A stretch of 64,000 nucleotides of DNA from Bacillus sp. cl95 (GTDB lineage Bacteria > Bacillota > Bacilli > Bacillales > Cytobacillaceae). The notes under the pieces are model-generated. The model ran no database searches. It saw only the letters and a list, made by a program, of their open reading frames with translations, and was not told the DNA's origin. Below are positions 18,308 through 27,516 of this stretch, in pieces. Position numbers and translations under genes: made by a program. Every line of letters begins with the position of its first letter. The stretch's first letter is position 1. The DNA lies in assembly GCF_900115925.1 (NCBI RefSeq), contig NZ_FOYF01000003.1, positions 504,721 through 568,720 on the forward strand. Reading direction: 5' to 3'.

Positions 18308-19102
18308 ATGTTCAAAAAACTGCTCATTTTATTTGTTAGTGTTCAATTATTTTTTACGTTATCAGCATGTTCTACAAAAAGTAGGGATAAAGAAAACGAT
18401 GATAAATCTATAGAACTAACTATTTCTGCAGCTATAAGCCTTAATGAAGCATTGACAGAGATTCAAGCGGAATTTACAAAAAAGCATCCCAACATCCATA
18501 CTTCGTTAAATTTAGCTGGTTCAGGTACCCTTCAGCAACAAATCATCCAAGGTGCACCTGTTGATATTTTCATATCGGCATCCTCTGAAAAATTTACCGA
18601 ATTGGAAAAAAGAGATTTATTAATAAAACAATCTAAGAAAAATTTATTAAGTAACGAGTTAGTTTTGATCAGCAATAAGACAAGTAAAGCGAATTTTAAT
18701 AAATTTGAAGATCTTACTTCACCTTCAATTAAGAAGATTGCAATAGGGACACCAGAATCTGTCCCAGCTGGTATGTATGCCCGCCAATCTCTTGAGAAGT
18801 TAGGGATTTGGGACGAGGTTGAAGAGAAAATCCTTTACGCTAAGGATGTACGCCAAGTACTTACATATGTAGAGACAGGTAATGTTGATGCCGGAATCGT
18901 CTATATGACTGAAGCGAAATCATCGGAGAAAGTTAAGATAATAACCAAGGCGGATCCTGCAACTCATGACCAAATCATCTATCCATCAGGAATAATCAAC
19001 AGTTCCAAACATGTAAAAGAAGCTAACTTATTTTATGATTTTTTAACGAGCGCTTTTGCTAGTGAAATTTTCAAAAAATACGGATTTAAAGTATTGGATT
19101 GA
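18308..19102 (+). CDS. modA: Molybdate ABC transporter substrate-binding lipoprotein ModA
   Basis: A 264-residue lipoprotein. The signal peptide ends in the lipobox TLSAC (Cys about residue 22). The mature part is a periplasmic-binding-protein fold with the ModA-typical opening LTISAAISLNEALTEIQAEF, the ligand-loop GSGTLQQQIIQGAPVDIFISAS and GTPESVPAG. It captures molybdate or tungstate outside the membrane. The ATG at 18308 follows GGAAGG; an upstream ATG in frame (18269) would precede the signal peptide with polar residues. It overlaps modB. Confidence 0.9.
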   Translation: MFKKLLILFVSVQLFFTLSACSTKSRDKENDDKSIELTISAAISLNEALTEIQAEFTKKHPNIHTSLNLAGSGTLQQQIIQGAPVDIFISASSEKFTELEKRDLLIKQSKKNLLSNELVLISNKTSKANFNKFEDLTSPSIKKIAIGTPESVPAGMYARQSLEKLGIWDEVEEKILYAKDVRQVLTYVETGNVDAGIVYMTEAKSSEKVKIITKADPATHDQIIYPSGIINSSKHVKEANLFYDFLTSAFASEIFKKYGFKVLD

Positions 19103-19767
19103 TTGAAATGTTAACGAACTCATTTTGGACACCCATCAATCTTTCTTTAGAAGTTGCAATCATTTCTTTTTTATTCGTCTTAGTGGCAGGTACGATTCTT
19201 GCTAAGGTTATTGGGACCTTGTCTTTTAAAGGAAAAGCCGTTCTAGAATCATTTTTTATGATTCCAATTGTGCTTCCACCAACAGTCATTGGTTTTCTTT
19301 TAGTGATGATTTTTGGAAATTCCAGCTTTTTAAGCCCGTTGATTGAAACTATTTTGGGAGAGCCGATTATTTTCTCTTTTCAGGCCGCGGTGCTTGCATC
19401 ATTCATAGTTGCATTCCCTTTAATGTATCAATCTGCTAAAGTTGGATTTCAATCTGTGGACCCTCAAGTTGAAGAAGCTGCCCGTGTGGATGGTGCGAGT
19501 GCGACAAAAGTTTTCCTTCAAGTAACTCTGCCATTATCTTGGAAATCCTTAATCAGTGGTGGCATTCTTAGTTTTGCAAGGGCTTTAGGCGAGTTTGGAG
19601 CTACTTATATGTTTGCGGGTAATATTCCCGGTAAGACTCAAACGGTTCCAATTGCCATTTATTCAGCCATGGAATCAGGGAACATGCAGATGGCATGGTT
19701 ATGGGTAATAGCAATGATCTTCATTTCCTTTCTCATGCTCGCTGCTACAAATCTAGTAAAAAATTAA
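19099..19767 (+). CDS. modB: Molybdate ABC transporter permease ModB
   Basis: A 222-residue permease with five to six membrane spans. The ATPase-docking EAA loop is seen as EEAARVDGASATKVFLQVTLP (about 131-151). It forms the molybdate channel with ModA. The TTG at 19099 overlaps the modA stop (TTGA), a sign of translational coupling; the ATG at 19108 is an alternative. No ModC ATPase gene follows; a terminator overlaps the stop codon, so the ATPase must be encoded elsewhere. Confidence 0.9.
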   Translation: MIEMLTNSFWTPINLSLEVAIISFLFVLVAGTILAKVIGTLSFKGKAVLESFFMIPIVLPPTVIGFLLVMIFGNSSFLSPLIETILGEPIIFSFQAAVLASFIVAFPLMYQSAKVGFQSVDPQVEEAARVDGASATKVFLQVTLPLSWKSLISGGILSFARALGEFGATYMFAGNIPGKTQTVPIAIYSAMESGNMQMAWLWVIAMIFISFLMLAATNLVKN

Positions 19768-19801
19768 CCGTCCTGTATTCGACAGGACGGTTAATTTTTT
19801 A
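19764..19801 (+). terminator. Terminator of modAB
   Basis: A 13-bp perfect stem (19764-19776 with 19782-19794) and 5-nt loop are followed by seven T-rich bases. The stop codon lies inside the stem. Confidence 0.92.
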
Positions 19802-19809
19802 CTCGGATG

Positions 19810-20991
19810 TTACCTTGTTTTGGTCATCCTTAATCTTATTTTCTTGATAACGAAAAGAAAGGCCAAACACATAAACAAATATCCCATAAATGCTGTAATA
19901 TTATTTATTGAATGGTCTGCCAGTATCTTAGCTTGTTGATATTCACCTTCCACTTCTGCCGGTTTTGGAGGTTTGATTACTTTTAGTTTTAGGGTTTGTA
20001 AAACTTTCCCTGCGTTTGTTGTCAATTGTAACTCACCATCAGCAGTAACCGTCTTACTCGTCTTTCCATTCAGCTCTTCTGTAATTTGTTGATCCCCCAA
20101 AACCTGATAAGGGATACCGTTTTTTTTATATATAGTGTTATCCTTTATCACTCCGCTTTTAAAATGAGCGAAACCATATTCTAATAACTTCACCGTATCT
20201 TTATAAATTTTCCTTTTTGTATCCGCCTTCAGTACAATAGCAACCAAGTTTATCTCATCATTCTCTGCAGTTGTTGCTAATGTTTGTTTTGATTCATCTA
20301 TGAAACCCGTTTTCCCACCTGTTATTCTCTGTTTGAAAGGGACTTCCCCTTTTAATAACCTATGATGTGTAACCAAGGTTGTATCCCACGACTGACCATC
20401 CCAAACAAGTTCTTTCGTTCCGAAAATTTCTCTGAATGTTTCATTTTGCAAAGCATATTTGGTGATGATGGCCATATCTTTAGCTGTTGTATAATGATTT
20501 TCTCCGAACAATCCATTTGGATTTGTAAAGTGAGTATTTTCTACCCCGATTTCATTCTTTAGATATTCATTTAAAGAGAAGGAAAAGTCCTCAACATTCC
20601 CATTAAGGTACTCTGCAATGGCAACTGCAGCATCGTTACCAGAATTGATTAACATGCCTTGAACAAGTTTCTTTAATGGAACCAACTCTCCTGGTTCCAA
20701 ATAAACACTTGTCCCTTCGGTATTTACAGCCTTTTCACTTATCACTACGTTTTCGTCAAGTTTCCCTTTTTCAATGGCATATATTGCAGTTGCGATCTTC
20801 GTCAAGCTTGCAGGATACATTTTTGCATCTGAGTTCTTTTCAAAAAGAATCGAACCTGTTTCAGCATCCATAAGGACAGCCGCTTCACTTGTTAACATAA
20901 TATTATTACTGTCTTTCTCTTCTGCTTTTACTAAAGTTGTGCTATAAGTGATAAGCGCAATGATGCTGAAAATGGAAATAAAATATTTCAT
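19810..20991 (-). CDS. D-alanyl-D-alanine carboxypeptidase, DacF/PBP5 type
   Basis: A 393-residue penicillin-binding protein. The signal peptide (1-23) is followed by the peptidase domain with Ser62-x-x-Lys65 (SLTK), SGN at 117-119 and KTG at 227-229, all three catalytic motifs. A PBP5 C-terminal domain (about 270-355) and a C-terminal membrane helix (about 365-385) ending in basic residues follow. It trims the terminal D-Ala from peptidoglycan stem peptides outside the cell. It could be the sporulation DacF or a vegetative paralogue; there is no spoIIA operon here. Monocistronic. Confidence 0.88.
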   Translation of the reverse strand: MKYFISIFSIIALITYSTTLVKAEEKDSNNIMLTSEAAVLMDAETGSILFEKNSDAKMYPASLTKIATAIYAIEKGKLDENVVISEKAVNTEGTSVYLEPGELVPLKKLVQGMLINSGNDAAVAIAEYLNGNVEDFSFSLNEYLKNEIGVENTHFTNPNGLFGENHYTTAKDMAIITKYALQNETFREIFGTKELVWDGQSWDTTLVTHHRLLKGEVPFKQRITGGKTGFIDESKQTLATTAENDEINLVAIVLKADTKRKIYKDTVKLLEYGFAHFKSGVIKDNTIYKKNGIPYQVLGDQQITEELNGKTSKTVTADGELQLTTNAGKVLQTLKLKVIKPPKPAEVEGEYQQAKILADHSINNITAFMGYLFMCLAFLFVIKKIRLRMTKTR

Positions 20992-21104
20992 CGTTAAGAG
21001 TCCGTCCTTTACTTTTCTTTACAAGACGATTTTAGCACAATGATGAAATAAGTCTATTGATGTCTTTACTTTTTAATATAATTGAAAAAAGTTGTAAAAA
21101 ACGC

Positions 21105-21137
21105 AAAAAACTGATGATTATTGTCATCAGTTTTTTT
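21105..21137. terminator. Terminator of nrnB
   Basis: A 13-bp perfect stem AAAAAACTGATGA/TCATCAGTTTTTT with a 6-nt loop lies 5 bp beyond the nrnB stop. Confidence 0.88.
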
Positions 21138-21142
21138 ACCGT

Positions 21143-22330
21143 TTAGCTCTGTTTTATACTTATATCTTGTTTTGCCATAAAATCTATATAGGAGTCATCA
21201 CGAGATAACCATACACTGAACTGACGTTTTAAATATTCTTCAGCTTTTTCAAAGCTTGGAAAAGATTCGTGTTTTTGTTCACCGTTGATTGATATGATCC
21301 ATTCCTCAGATCCTGATGGAAGAATTAAGTACTGTTCTTTTTGACGATTCTCAAACAGTGTTCCTTTAGGAGATTTTTTGAGATTATGTTGGTTCTGTTC
21401 TGGATCAGCCATTAAAGTGTCCTCATGGAAAATATCTTGAACAAAGTTCTTAAAAGCCGCATCGTCCATGGAACAGCCTGAAGCTTTGGCATGACCCCCA
21501 CCGCCGTATTCTCCGGCGATACTTGAAACATCAATGTGATCATGTATGGTTCTAAAACTGATTCTCTTTCCTCCAACGTTTACAATGGCTATATAATCCA
21601 AGTGTTGAAAGGTCTTTCCGAGATCATTACCTAACTCTGAGTGATTAGAATCCGCATGAACAACCCCCACACAATAATCATTTATAAAGGTTTGGACGAT
21701 TTCCCGCCTCTTCCTTCTAATATATCTTTGTGTCTTCTCTTCCTCTATGCTAAGTATCTTATCTTCAAATTCGGAAAAACTGAATCCTTCTTCATGTAAC
21801 AGCCGACTCATCATCAGTTCTTGAAATTCATCAATAGAATAGATGGAGAATAAATCATTCAGTTGTTTAGCTTCTTTAACATCTTGTTTCTCCCATTCCC
21901 ATGTATCATAGAGACGGACAAGCTCTACAAACTCGGTAAGGGTCTTGGTTGGCTTCAAAATGTTTTGTTCTTGAAAGTATTCGTAAAGCAAGGAAGTTGC
22001 ACATGTCAAATTCCCATCATCTTGGACGACTTTTACTCTTCCCCAAGGAAATTCATTTAATTTCATCGAGGTTTTATGATGGTCAATCAAGATGATGTCC
22101 TGACCCTTTTTGTGCATTTCGGTGATTCTTAAGGCATTTTCATCGTTTACTGCTAAGTCAGTGATGATTAAGCTTGATTTCTTATTCATTTTTTCCAAGA
22201 ATCGCTGGATTTGAGTATCATGCCTTGCGATGGAGTTATATCGAACCTCGACACGATCTTTGTATGCCAATTTTGCCAATATTCCGCAACCTATTCCATC
22301 CAAGTCATTATGAGAAAATAAATAAATCAT
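21143..22330 (-). CDS. nrnB: Oligoribonuclease NrnB (DHH phosphoesterase)
   Basis: A 395-residue cytoplasmic nuclease that degrades short RNA oligonucleotides and similar diesters. The DHH domain has SHNDLDGIGCG at the N-terminus, TDLAV near 58 and the DHH motif IDHHKT (about 82-87). The DHHA1 domain has the glycine-rich GEYGGGGHAKASG (about 276-288). A C-terminal extension of about 95 residues matches the longer NrnB (YngD) form rather than NrnA. It is a single-gene unit. Confidence 0.85.
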   Translation of the reverse strand: MIYLFSHNDLDGIGCGILAKLAYKDRVEVRYNSIARHDTQIQRFLEKMNKKSSLIITDLAVNDENALRITEMHKKGQDIILIDHHKTSMKLNEFPWGRVKVVQDDGNLTCATSLLYEYFQEQNILKPTKTLTEFVELVRLYDTWEWEKQDVKEAKQLNDLFSIYSIDEFQELMMSRLLHEEGFSFSEFEDKILSIEEEKTQRYIRRKRREIVQTFINDYCVGVVHADSNHSELGNDLGKTFQHLDYIAIVNVGGKRISFRTIHDHIDVSSIAGEYGGGGHAKASGCSMDDAAFKNFVQDIFHEDTLMADPEQNQHNLKKSPKGTLFENRQKEQYLILPSGSEEWIISINGEQKHESFPSFEKAEEYLKRQFSVWLSRDDSYIDFMAKQDISIKQS

Positions 22331-22467
22331 CCTCTGCCAACTTTCTATTGAAGATTATGTTCATCCGCGTGGTTTATCCTGACTTATTTTATCCATGAAC
22401 CTAAACCTTTACCCTTTTAATATAAAAAACATCCCGAAAGGCTAAATTCTCAACGCTAATTTCCCTG

Positions 22468-22542
22468 GTGGTATGAGGATAGAAAAATCCCTCATGCCGG
22501 CTTTTTCTTGTTCCAAAAACAACAAAGCTTAGGAACATAGCC
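22468..22542 (-). repeat. Dispersed structured element, truncated copy A
   Basis: Read on the minus strand, this starts GGCTATGTTCCTAAGCTTTG and contains TTGTTGTTTTTGGAACAAG and AAAAAGCCGGC, shared almost exactly with copy C. Only the first third of the element is present, with its internal hairpin preserved. It lies upstream of nrnB. Confidence 0.65.
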
Positions 22543-22560
22543 TCCTGAAAAGATAACAAA

Positions 22561-22603
22561 TGAAAAAACGCACAATTTCACGTAATCGTGCAATTGTACG
22601 TTT
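22561..22603 (-). terminator. Terminator of the hut operon
   Basis: A long stem of about 17 bp with a few mismatches (22566-22582 with 22587-22603) ends on the minus strand in GCGTTTTTTCA, 7 bp past the hutG stop. Confidence 0.85.
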
Positions 22604-22609
22604 AAGTTT

Positions 22610-23596
22610 CTATTTGTTCTGTAAAAGGCCAGTTATGAAGGTAAGGAAGGTGTAAACACCTGCTTTGACCGTAGGCGAGGCCGCTGTGTCCCTTGTTGGG
22701 TCAAGACAAACAATATCCATGCCAACTAACTTTTTCGATTGTGCGGCAGTAAATACCGCTTCGAAAAGCTCATCCGTCCTCATCCCTCCAGGTGTTGAAG
22801 CTGGAACACCTGGTGCAAAACCGATATCTAATACGTCCATATCTATTGTTACATAGATTCCGTCCACTTTACTCTCTAGCTCCCGTACCGCTGCCGAAAC
22901 AGTTTGAGTTATTCCCTTTTTGCGGGCTTCTTTAAGAGTTGTGTAATTAACTCCTTTTTCTTTTGCGTAAGTAATCAACGATGGTGCGTTGAAAAAGCCA
23001 TGCAAGCCAATATTATACACATCGTGTCCCTTTATCACAGAACTCTCGATGAGGTTTCTAATAGGTGTTCCGTTCGTTGGTCCATGTTCAGTTAAGTCAC
23101 GTAAATCTAGATGTGTATCAAACTGGACAATGCCGATTCTCTTTTTCGGATGAATCTCTTTTATCCCTTTTACAAGCATGGCTGTAATCGAATGATCACC
23201 GCCAATCGCAATTGGCAAAGCTCCGTTAAAAATAGTCAGCACCTGCTGCATCACATTCCGAATGTTGGAATGTGACTGTGCAATGTCAGTATGGTGCATC
23301 TTTACGTCGCCTATATCAAGAATTCTTAGTTCAGAAAGATCCATTTCATAGTCAATGTTATAGATTGAAAATTGATTCCAGTACCTGCGAAAGTGCTCCG
23401 GAAATTCAGATGCTCCAGACACGCTTATAGATGATCTCGAAAGAGGTACACCAAATAAGATGGCTTGCCATTCCTCGCCAAGAAGTTCATTTTTCGTACA
23501 TGTGTATTGATGAATCCAATCCTTCACTTTTAAATCAAATTGCGCTTTTGGTTCAGGATAATAAACAGATGGGGGCGTTAAGAGCGAATTTAACAT
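22610..23596 (-). CDS. hutG: Formimidoylglutamase HutG
   Basis: A 328-residue arginase-family enzyme for the last step of histidine breakdown, formimidoylglutamate to glutamate and formamide. The two-manganese site is visible as GGDHS (about 154-158), FDTHLDLRD (about 180-188) and TIDMDVLD (about 250-257), followed by APGVPASTPGG. One metal-loop residue differs from the usual DAHxD (DTHLD), which keeps all ligands. It overlaps the end of hutI by 7 bp and closes the operon. Confidence 0.9.
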   Translation of the reverse strand: MLNSLLTPPSVYYPEPKAQFDLKVKDWIHQYTCTKNELLGEEWQAILFGVPLSRSSISVSGASEFPEHFRRYWNQFSIYNIDYEMDLSELRILDIGDVKMHHTDIAQSHSNIRNVMQQVLTIFNGALPIAIGGDHSITAMLVKGIKEIHPKKRIGIVQFDTHLDLRDLTEHGPTNGTPIRNLIESSVIKGHDVYNIGLHGFFNAPSLITYAKEKGVNYTTLKEARKKGITQTVSAAVRELESKVDGIYVTIDMDVLDIGFAPGVPASTPGGMRTDELFEAVFTAAQSKKLVGMDIVCLDPTRDTAASPTVKAGVYTFLTFITGLLQNK

Positions 23597-24873
23597 CGTT
23601 TTCCCTCACGCACAACAATTTCACCGTTCTTTATGACCATATCGGTATGATTCATGCCATAGTGATATTGCAGGAGCATATAATTTGGTACATTTAGAAT
23701 GACAACGTCTGCTTTTTTCCCTTTTTCCAAACTTCCGATACTCTCATTTTTCGCGATAGCATGGGCTGCATTTATTGTTACTGCTGTAATGGCTTCTTCC
23801 GGAGTTAGCCCCATATTCATGCACGCCAAGTTCATGATAAACGGAGTAGAAACGGTTGGAGAAGAACCAGGGTTACAATCTGTAGAGATGGCTACCGCTA
23901 CACCCGCATCAATCATTTTTCTGCCTTTTGCAGCTTCTGTCATTAAAAAGAAAGCCGTTCCTGGCAACAAAACTCCAATGACTCCCGCTTCCGCCATGGC
24001 AGCGATGCCACTATCGGATGCTCTTAAAAGATGATCAGCCGAAACAGCCTTGAGCTCAGCTGCCAACTCAGCACCTTCATAAGGTTCAATTTCATCTGCA
24101 TGAAGTTTTGGTTTTAAACCATATTTTTTCCCTGCTTCTAAAATAATTCTACTTTGTTCTGGAGTGAAAACCCCCCGCTCACAGAAAACATCGTTAAAAT
24201 CTGCTAGCTTTTCTTCGGCCACTTTTGGAATCATTTCCTCACATACTAACTTTACATATGCGTCGGGATTCTCTTTGTATTCTTTTGGAACTGCATGTGC
24301 ACCCATAAAGGTACTAACCACATCAACTGGATGCTGTTCGTTGAGCAATTGGGCAACTCTTAATTGTTTATATTCTGTTTCCCAATCAAGCCCGTATCCA
24401 CTTTTTGCTTCTATAGTCGTTACCCCATGTTCTAAGAAGCGCTCTAATCGCTTTTTACTTTCTTCAAAAAGCATTTCTTCAGAAGCTTCCCTTGTTTTTG
24501 AAGTGGTGGCATGTATGCCTCCACCATTATTCATGATTTCCATGTAGGTGGCGCCTTTTAGTCTCATCGTGAATTCCGCTTCGCGAGTACCGCTGAAAAC
24601 AAGATGTGTGTGCGGATCAACCAATCCTGGCAAGACAATTTTACCCGTTGCATCAATAACTTCTATTTCATCTAACCTATCGTTCAGTATTTGAAGCAAT
24701 TCATTAGTAGTACCTAATTCAGAAATGATGCCATTTTCAAGAAAAATGGCACCTTCATAAATGATGGATAATTGACTCATGGATTCTCTTACGGCAGGAG
24801 AATCAGAAAACCCTGCCACCGTGATAAGCTGAGAGGAATTTATGATTAATAGTGGTTTTCCTGTCTGTTTCAT
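23590..24873 (-). CDS. hutI: Imidazolonepropionase HutI
   Basis: A 427-residue amidohydrolase that opens the imidazolone ring in histidine catabolism. Metal ligands are seen in VDPHTHLVFSG (about 79-89), FMGAHAVP (about 184-191) and KLHADEIEP (about 254-262), and in STDCNPGSSPT (about 326-336). Length matches the family. It starts 10 bp after hutU and overlaps hutG, so it is clearly co-transcribed. Confidence 0.95.
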   Translation of the reverse strand: MKQTGKPLLIINSSQLITVAGFSDSPAVRESMSQLSIIYEGAIFLENGIISELGTTNELLQILNDRLDEIEVIDATGKIVLPGLVDPHTHLVFSGTREAEFTMRLKGATYMEIMNNGGGIHATTSKTREASEEMLFEESKKRLERFLEHGVTTIEAKSGYGLDWETEYKQLRVAQLLNEQHPVDVVSTFMGAHAVPKEYKENPDAYVKLVCEEMIPKVAEEKLADFNDVFCERGVFTPEQSRIILEAGKKYGLKPKLHADEIEPYEGAELAAELKAVSADHLLRASDSGIAAMAEAGVIGVLLPGTAFFLMTEAAKGRKMIDAGVAVAISTDCNPGSSPTVSTPFIMNLACMNMGLTPEEAITAVTINAAHAIAKNESIGSLEKGKKADVVILNVPNYMLLQYHYGMNHTDMVIKNGEIVVREGKRC

Positions 24874-24883
24874 TATCTGCCTC

Positions 24884-26545
24884 CTACTTTCTCATCGGAA
24901 TCTTGATGCCATGGTCTTCTGCTGCTTTAATCGCCAAATCATAACCTGCATCAACGTGTCTGACAATTCCCATTCCTGGATCAGATGTTAAGACGCGCTC
25001 TAAACGGTTCTCCGCTTCTTTCGTCCCGTCTGCAACAATAACCATTCCAGCATGTAGGGAATAACCCATTCCTACCCCACCGCCATGGTGGACCGATACC
25101 CAACTCGCTCCATTAACGGCGTTGATTAATGCGTTAAGGATTGGCCAATCAGCGACTGCATCACTTCCATCCTTCATTGCCTCCGTTTCCCGATTTGGAG
25201 AGGCTACAGACCCTGAATCTAGATGATCTCTACCAATTACAATTGGAGCCTTCAGTTCACCGCTTGCAACCATATCGTTGATAATTTTGCCAAATCTTGC
25301 CCTCTCACCGTAACCTAACCAACAGATTCTTGATGGCAACCCTTGGAATTGGATTCGTTCTTGAGCAAGCTTAATCCATTTGCATAGGTGTTCATTGTCT
25401 TTAAACTCTCTAAGAATGGCTTCATCTGTCTTTCTAATATCTTCAGGATCTCCAGAGAGAGCTACCCATCTAAATGGCCCTTTTCCTTCACAGAAAAGCG
25501 GACGAATGTAAGCAGGTACAAAGCCTGGGAAATCAAATGCCTTTTCCACGCCTTCGTCTTTTGCTACTTGACGAATGTTATTGCCATAGTCAAATGTTAC
25601 TGCTCCTCTATTTTGCAACTCAAGCATCGCATCAACATGTTTGGCCATGCTCTTCTTTGATGCTTTAACATAATTGGATGGGTTTTCATTGCGGAAAACC
25701 GAAGCTTCCTTAATGGAGTACCCAACTGGTATATAACCATTAAGTGGGTCATGAGCGGAGGTTTGGTCAGTCAAAACCTCAGGAATAAAATTAAGTTCCA
25801 ACATTTCAGGTAGAACTTTAGCCGCATTTCCTAATAAGCCGATCGACAGTGCTTTACCGTTCAATTTCGCCTCTTTTGCAACACGAATAGCTTCATCCAA
25901 ATTATCAGCCATAATATCGAGGTATTTTGTTTCAATTCTACGTGCAATCTTCTCTTTGTCCGCCTCAATTGCAATACAAACTCCATCGTTCATGGTAACG
26001 GCGAGTGGTTGAGCACCGCCCATTCCACCTAATCCTGCTGTAACCGTAATGGTATGCTTCAAGCTTCCGTTATAGTGCTGTCTGGCAAGTTCTGCGAAGG
26101 TTTCATATGTACCTTGCACAATGCCTTGACTTCCGATATAAATCCAGCTACCTGCTGTCATTTGCCCGTACATCATCAAACCTTTCCGATCTAGCTCATG
26201 AAACGTCTCCCAATTTGCCCATGCAGGCACTAAATTAGAATTCGCCAGTAACACTCTTGGTGCATCTTGATGGCTTTTAAAAATGGCTACAGGCTTTCCA
26301 GATTGAACAAGCAGGGTTTCATCACTATTCAATTCCTTTAAAGAAGCGATGATTGCATCAAATGACTCCCAATTCCTTGCCGCTTTACCGATGCCTCCAT
26401 ATACGACAAGATCTTGTGGATTTTCCGCTACTTCTTCATCAAGATTGTTCAATAGCATTCTGATTGCCGCTTCTTGTACCCACCCTTTTGAATGAAGATC
26501 GGAACCATGGTAATTCTGAATCACTCTTTTTGTATGCGGTTTCAT
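24884..26545 (-). CDS. hutU: Urocanate hydratase HutU
   Basis: A 553-residue NAD-dependent urocanase, second step of histidine breakdown, urocanate to imidazolonepropionate. The NAD-binding glycine motif [10 protein letters not shown] is near 176-185 and the family signature with [19 protein letters not shown] occurs near 401-419. TAGGAGG precedes the ATG. It is the first gene of hutUIG here: hutH and hutP are not upstream as they are in B. subtilis, since the next gene diverges. Confidence 0.95.
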   Translation of the reverse strand: MKPHTKRVIQNYHGSDLHSKGWVQEAAIRMLLNNLDEEVAENPQDLVVYGGIGKAARNWESFDAIIASLKELNSDETLLVQSGKPVAIFKSHQDAPRVLLANSNLVPAWANWETFHELDRKGLMMYGQMTAGSWIYIGSQGIVQGTYETFAELARQHYNGSLKHTITVTAGLGGMGGAQPLAVTMNDGVCIAIEADKEKIARRIETKYLDIMADNLDEAIRVAKEAKLNGKALSIGLLGNAAKVLPEMLELNFIPEVLTDQTSAHDPLNGYIPVGYSIKEASVFRNENPSNYVKASKKSMAKHVDAMLELQNRGAVTFDYGNNIRQVAKDEGVEKAFDFPGFVPAYIRPLFCEGKGPFRWVALSGDPEDIRKTDEAILREFKDNEHLCKWIKLAQERIQFQGLPSRICWLGYGERARFGKIINDMVASGELKAPIVIGRDHLDSGSVASPNRETEAMKDGSDAVADWPILNALINAVNGASWVSVHHGGGVGMGYSLHAGMVIVADGTKEAENRLERVLTSDPGMGIVRHVDAGYDLAIKAAEDHGIKIPMRK

Positions 26546-26653
26546 TTTTTACCTCCTAAATGATATGGCAGGCAGTATGTATGGTCTTTGTTGAAAGGCA
26601 GCTACCGATAGTCTTCAAGTTTATTATTCATATATATTCTATATTTGTAAACT

Positions 26654-26668
26654 AAGTTTCAGAAAAAT
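26654..26668. promoter_or_regulatory. Candidate CodY box
   Basis: AAGTTTCAGAAAAAT differs at two of fifteen positions from the CodY consensus AATTTTCWGAAAATT. It lies between hutU and the divergent cupredoxin gene. The hut operon of B. subtilis is CodY-repressed. Confidence 0.5.
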
Positions 26669-26741
26669 CAATAAAAATAGACAAGTTCACCCACTTCATC
26701 TGCATATACTAGACTAGCAATTTAAAACGAGGAGGGTTTCT

Positions 26742-27194
26742 ATGCAATTTCTTGTTTTGACAAAGAAGGCCATCACTATTTTCTTAATGGCTGTTTGTTG
26801 CCTTGTATTAGCTGGTATTTGGTATTTACAAAACAGTTCTGACGTCCCTGTCACGAATGCCGTACCGTCCGAAAATGCTAGGGAAATTCATTTAGTAACA
26901 GGAGAATTCAAGGGTAAATTGCCAAATGGAAATGAAATTGAGGCTTATCGTTGGGATCCAGGAACCATTTTTGTAGAAAAAGACGAAAAAGTTAACCTCG
27001 TCATTTATGGTGTAAATGGTATGGAGCATCCCTTCCACATTGAGGGTACGAACATTAAAGGTACTGTAAAAAGAGGCGCTGAAACGAAGGTTCCACTCCT
27101 TTTCAATAAAGAAGGGGTTTATCGACTTGTTTGTGAACTTCATCCTGATAAAGACCATAGTGGGCCAATGATTGCCTACATCGTTGTAGACTAG
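26742..27194 (+). CDS. Membrane-anchored cupredoxin-domain protein
   Basis: A 150-residue protein with one N-terminal membrane helix (about 8-28) and an outward-facing beta-sandwich. Copper-ligand candidates are the histidine in MEHPFHIEG (about 91-99) and a C-terminal loop CELHPDKDHSGPM (about 130-142) offering Cys, His and Met. One cysteine only means it is not a full CuA site. It resembles cupredoxin domains of nitrous-oxide-reductase or COX2 type, but the partner is unknown. The GAGGAGGG ribosome site is strong, and a terminator follows. Confidence 0.8.
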   Translation: MQFLVLTKKAITIFLMAVCCLVLAGIWYLQNSSDVPVTNAVPSENAREIHLVTGEFKGKLPNGNEIEAYRWDPGTIFVEKDEKVNLVIYGVNGMEHPFHIEGTNIKGTVKRGAETKVPLLFNKEGVYRLVCELHPDKDHSGPMIAYIVVD

Positions 27195-27214
27195 TTCATG
27201 AAAAAAACTTTAAG

Positions 27215-27252
27215 AAGAATCTTGAATAAACTTGTTCAGGATTCTTTTTTTT
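27215..27252 (+). terminator. Terminator of the cupredoxin gene
   Basis: A 12-bp stem with one G-T pair (27215-27226 with 27235-27246) is followed by eight T-rich bases. Confidence 0.85.
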
Positions 27253-27424
27253 GGATATTCTGTGCACACCTTTATATAACAGTTACCATTTTTTCCGAAG
27301 TATTTATAGTACAGTTTTCCCAAAGGATATTATCGATTTAGTCTTGCTGTTTTTATTCAAAAATGAAACTAACCTTATTAATTCACAATATGTTAACAAA
27401 TCAGTCATAAAACAGCCACTCTTG

Positions 27425-27474
27425 AGTGATTTTTATCACATTCCAACTGTTATACTCAAGGTAAGATAAAAGCA
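27425..27474 (+). promoter_or_regulatory. Fnr-dependent promoter of pflBA
   Basis: AGTGA-TTTTTA-TCACA (27425-27440) matches the Fnr target with one change. A -10 box TAAGAT at 27462-27467 places the start near 27474, again 41.5 bp from the palindrome centre, the same geometry as at narK. A TATACT at 27451-27456 is an alternative -10. The rest of the 322-bp gap upstream holds only the cupredoxin terminator. Confidence 0.75.
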
Positions 27475-27516
27475 GATAAACTGTTATACATTCTTAAACC
27501 GATGAGGTGGATTTAA

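Noticed and set aside
26546-26741. HutP-type antitermination leader before hutU
   Set aside because: No terminator hairpin found between the divergent genes and hutU.
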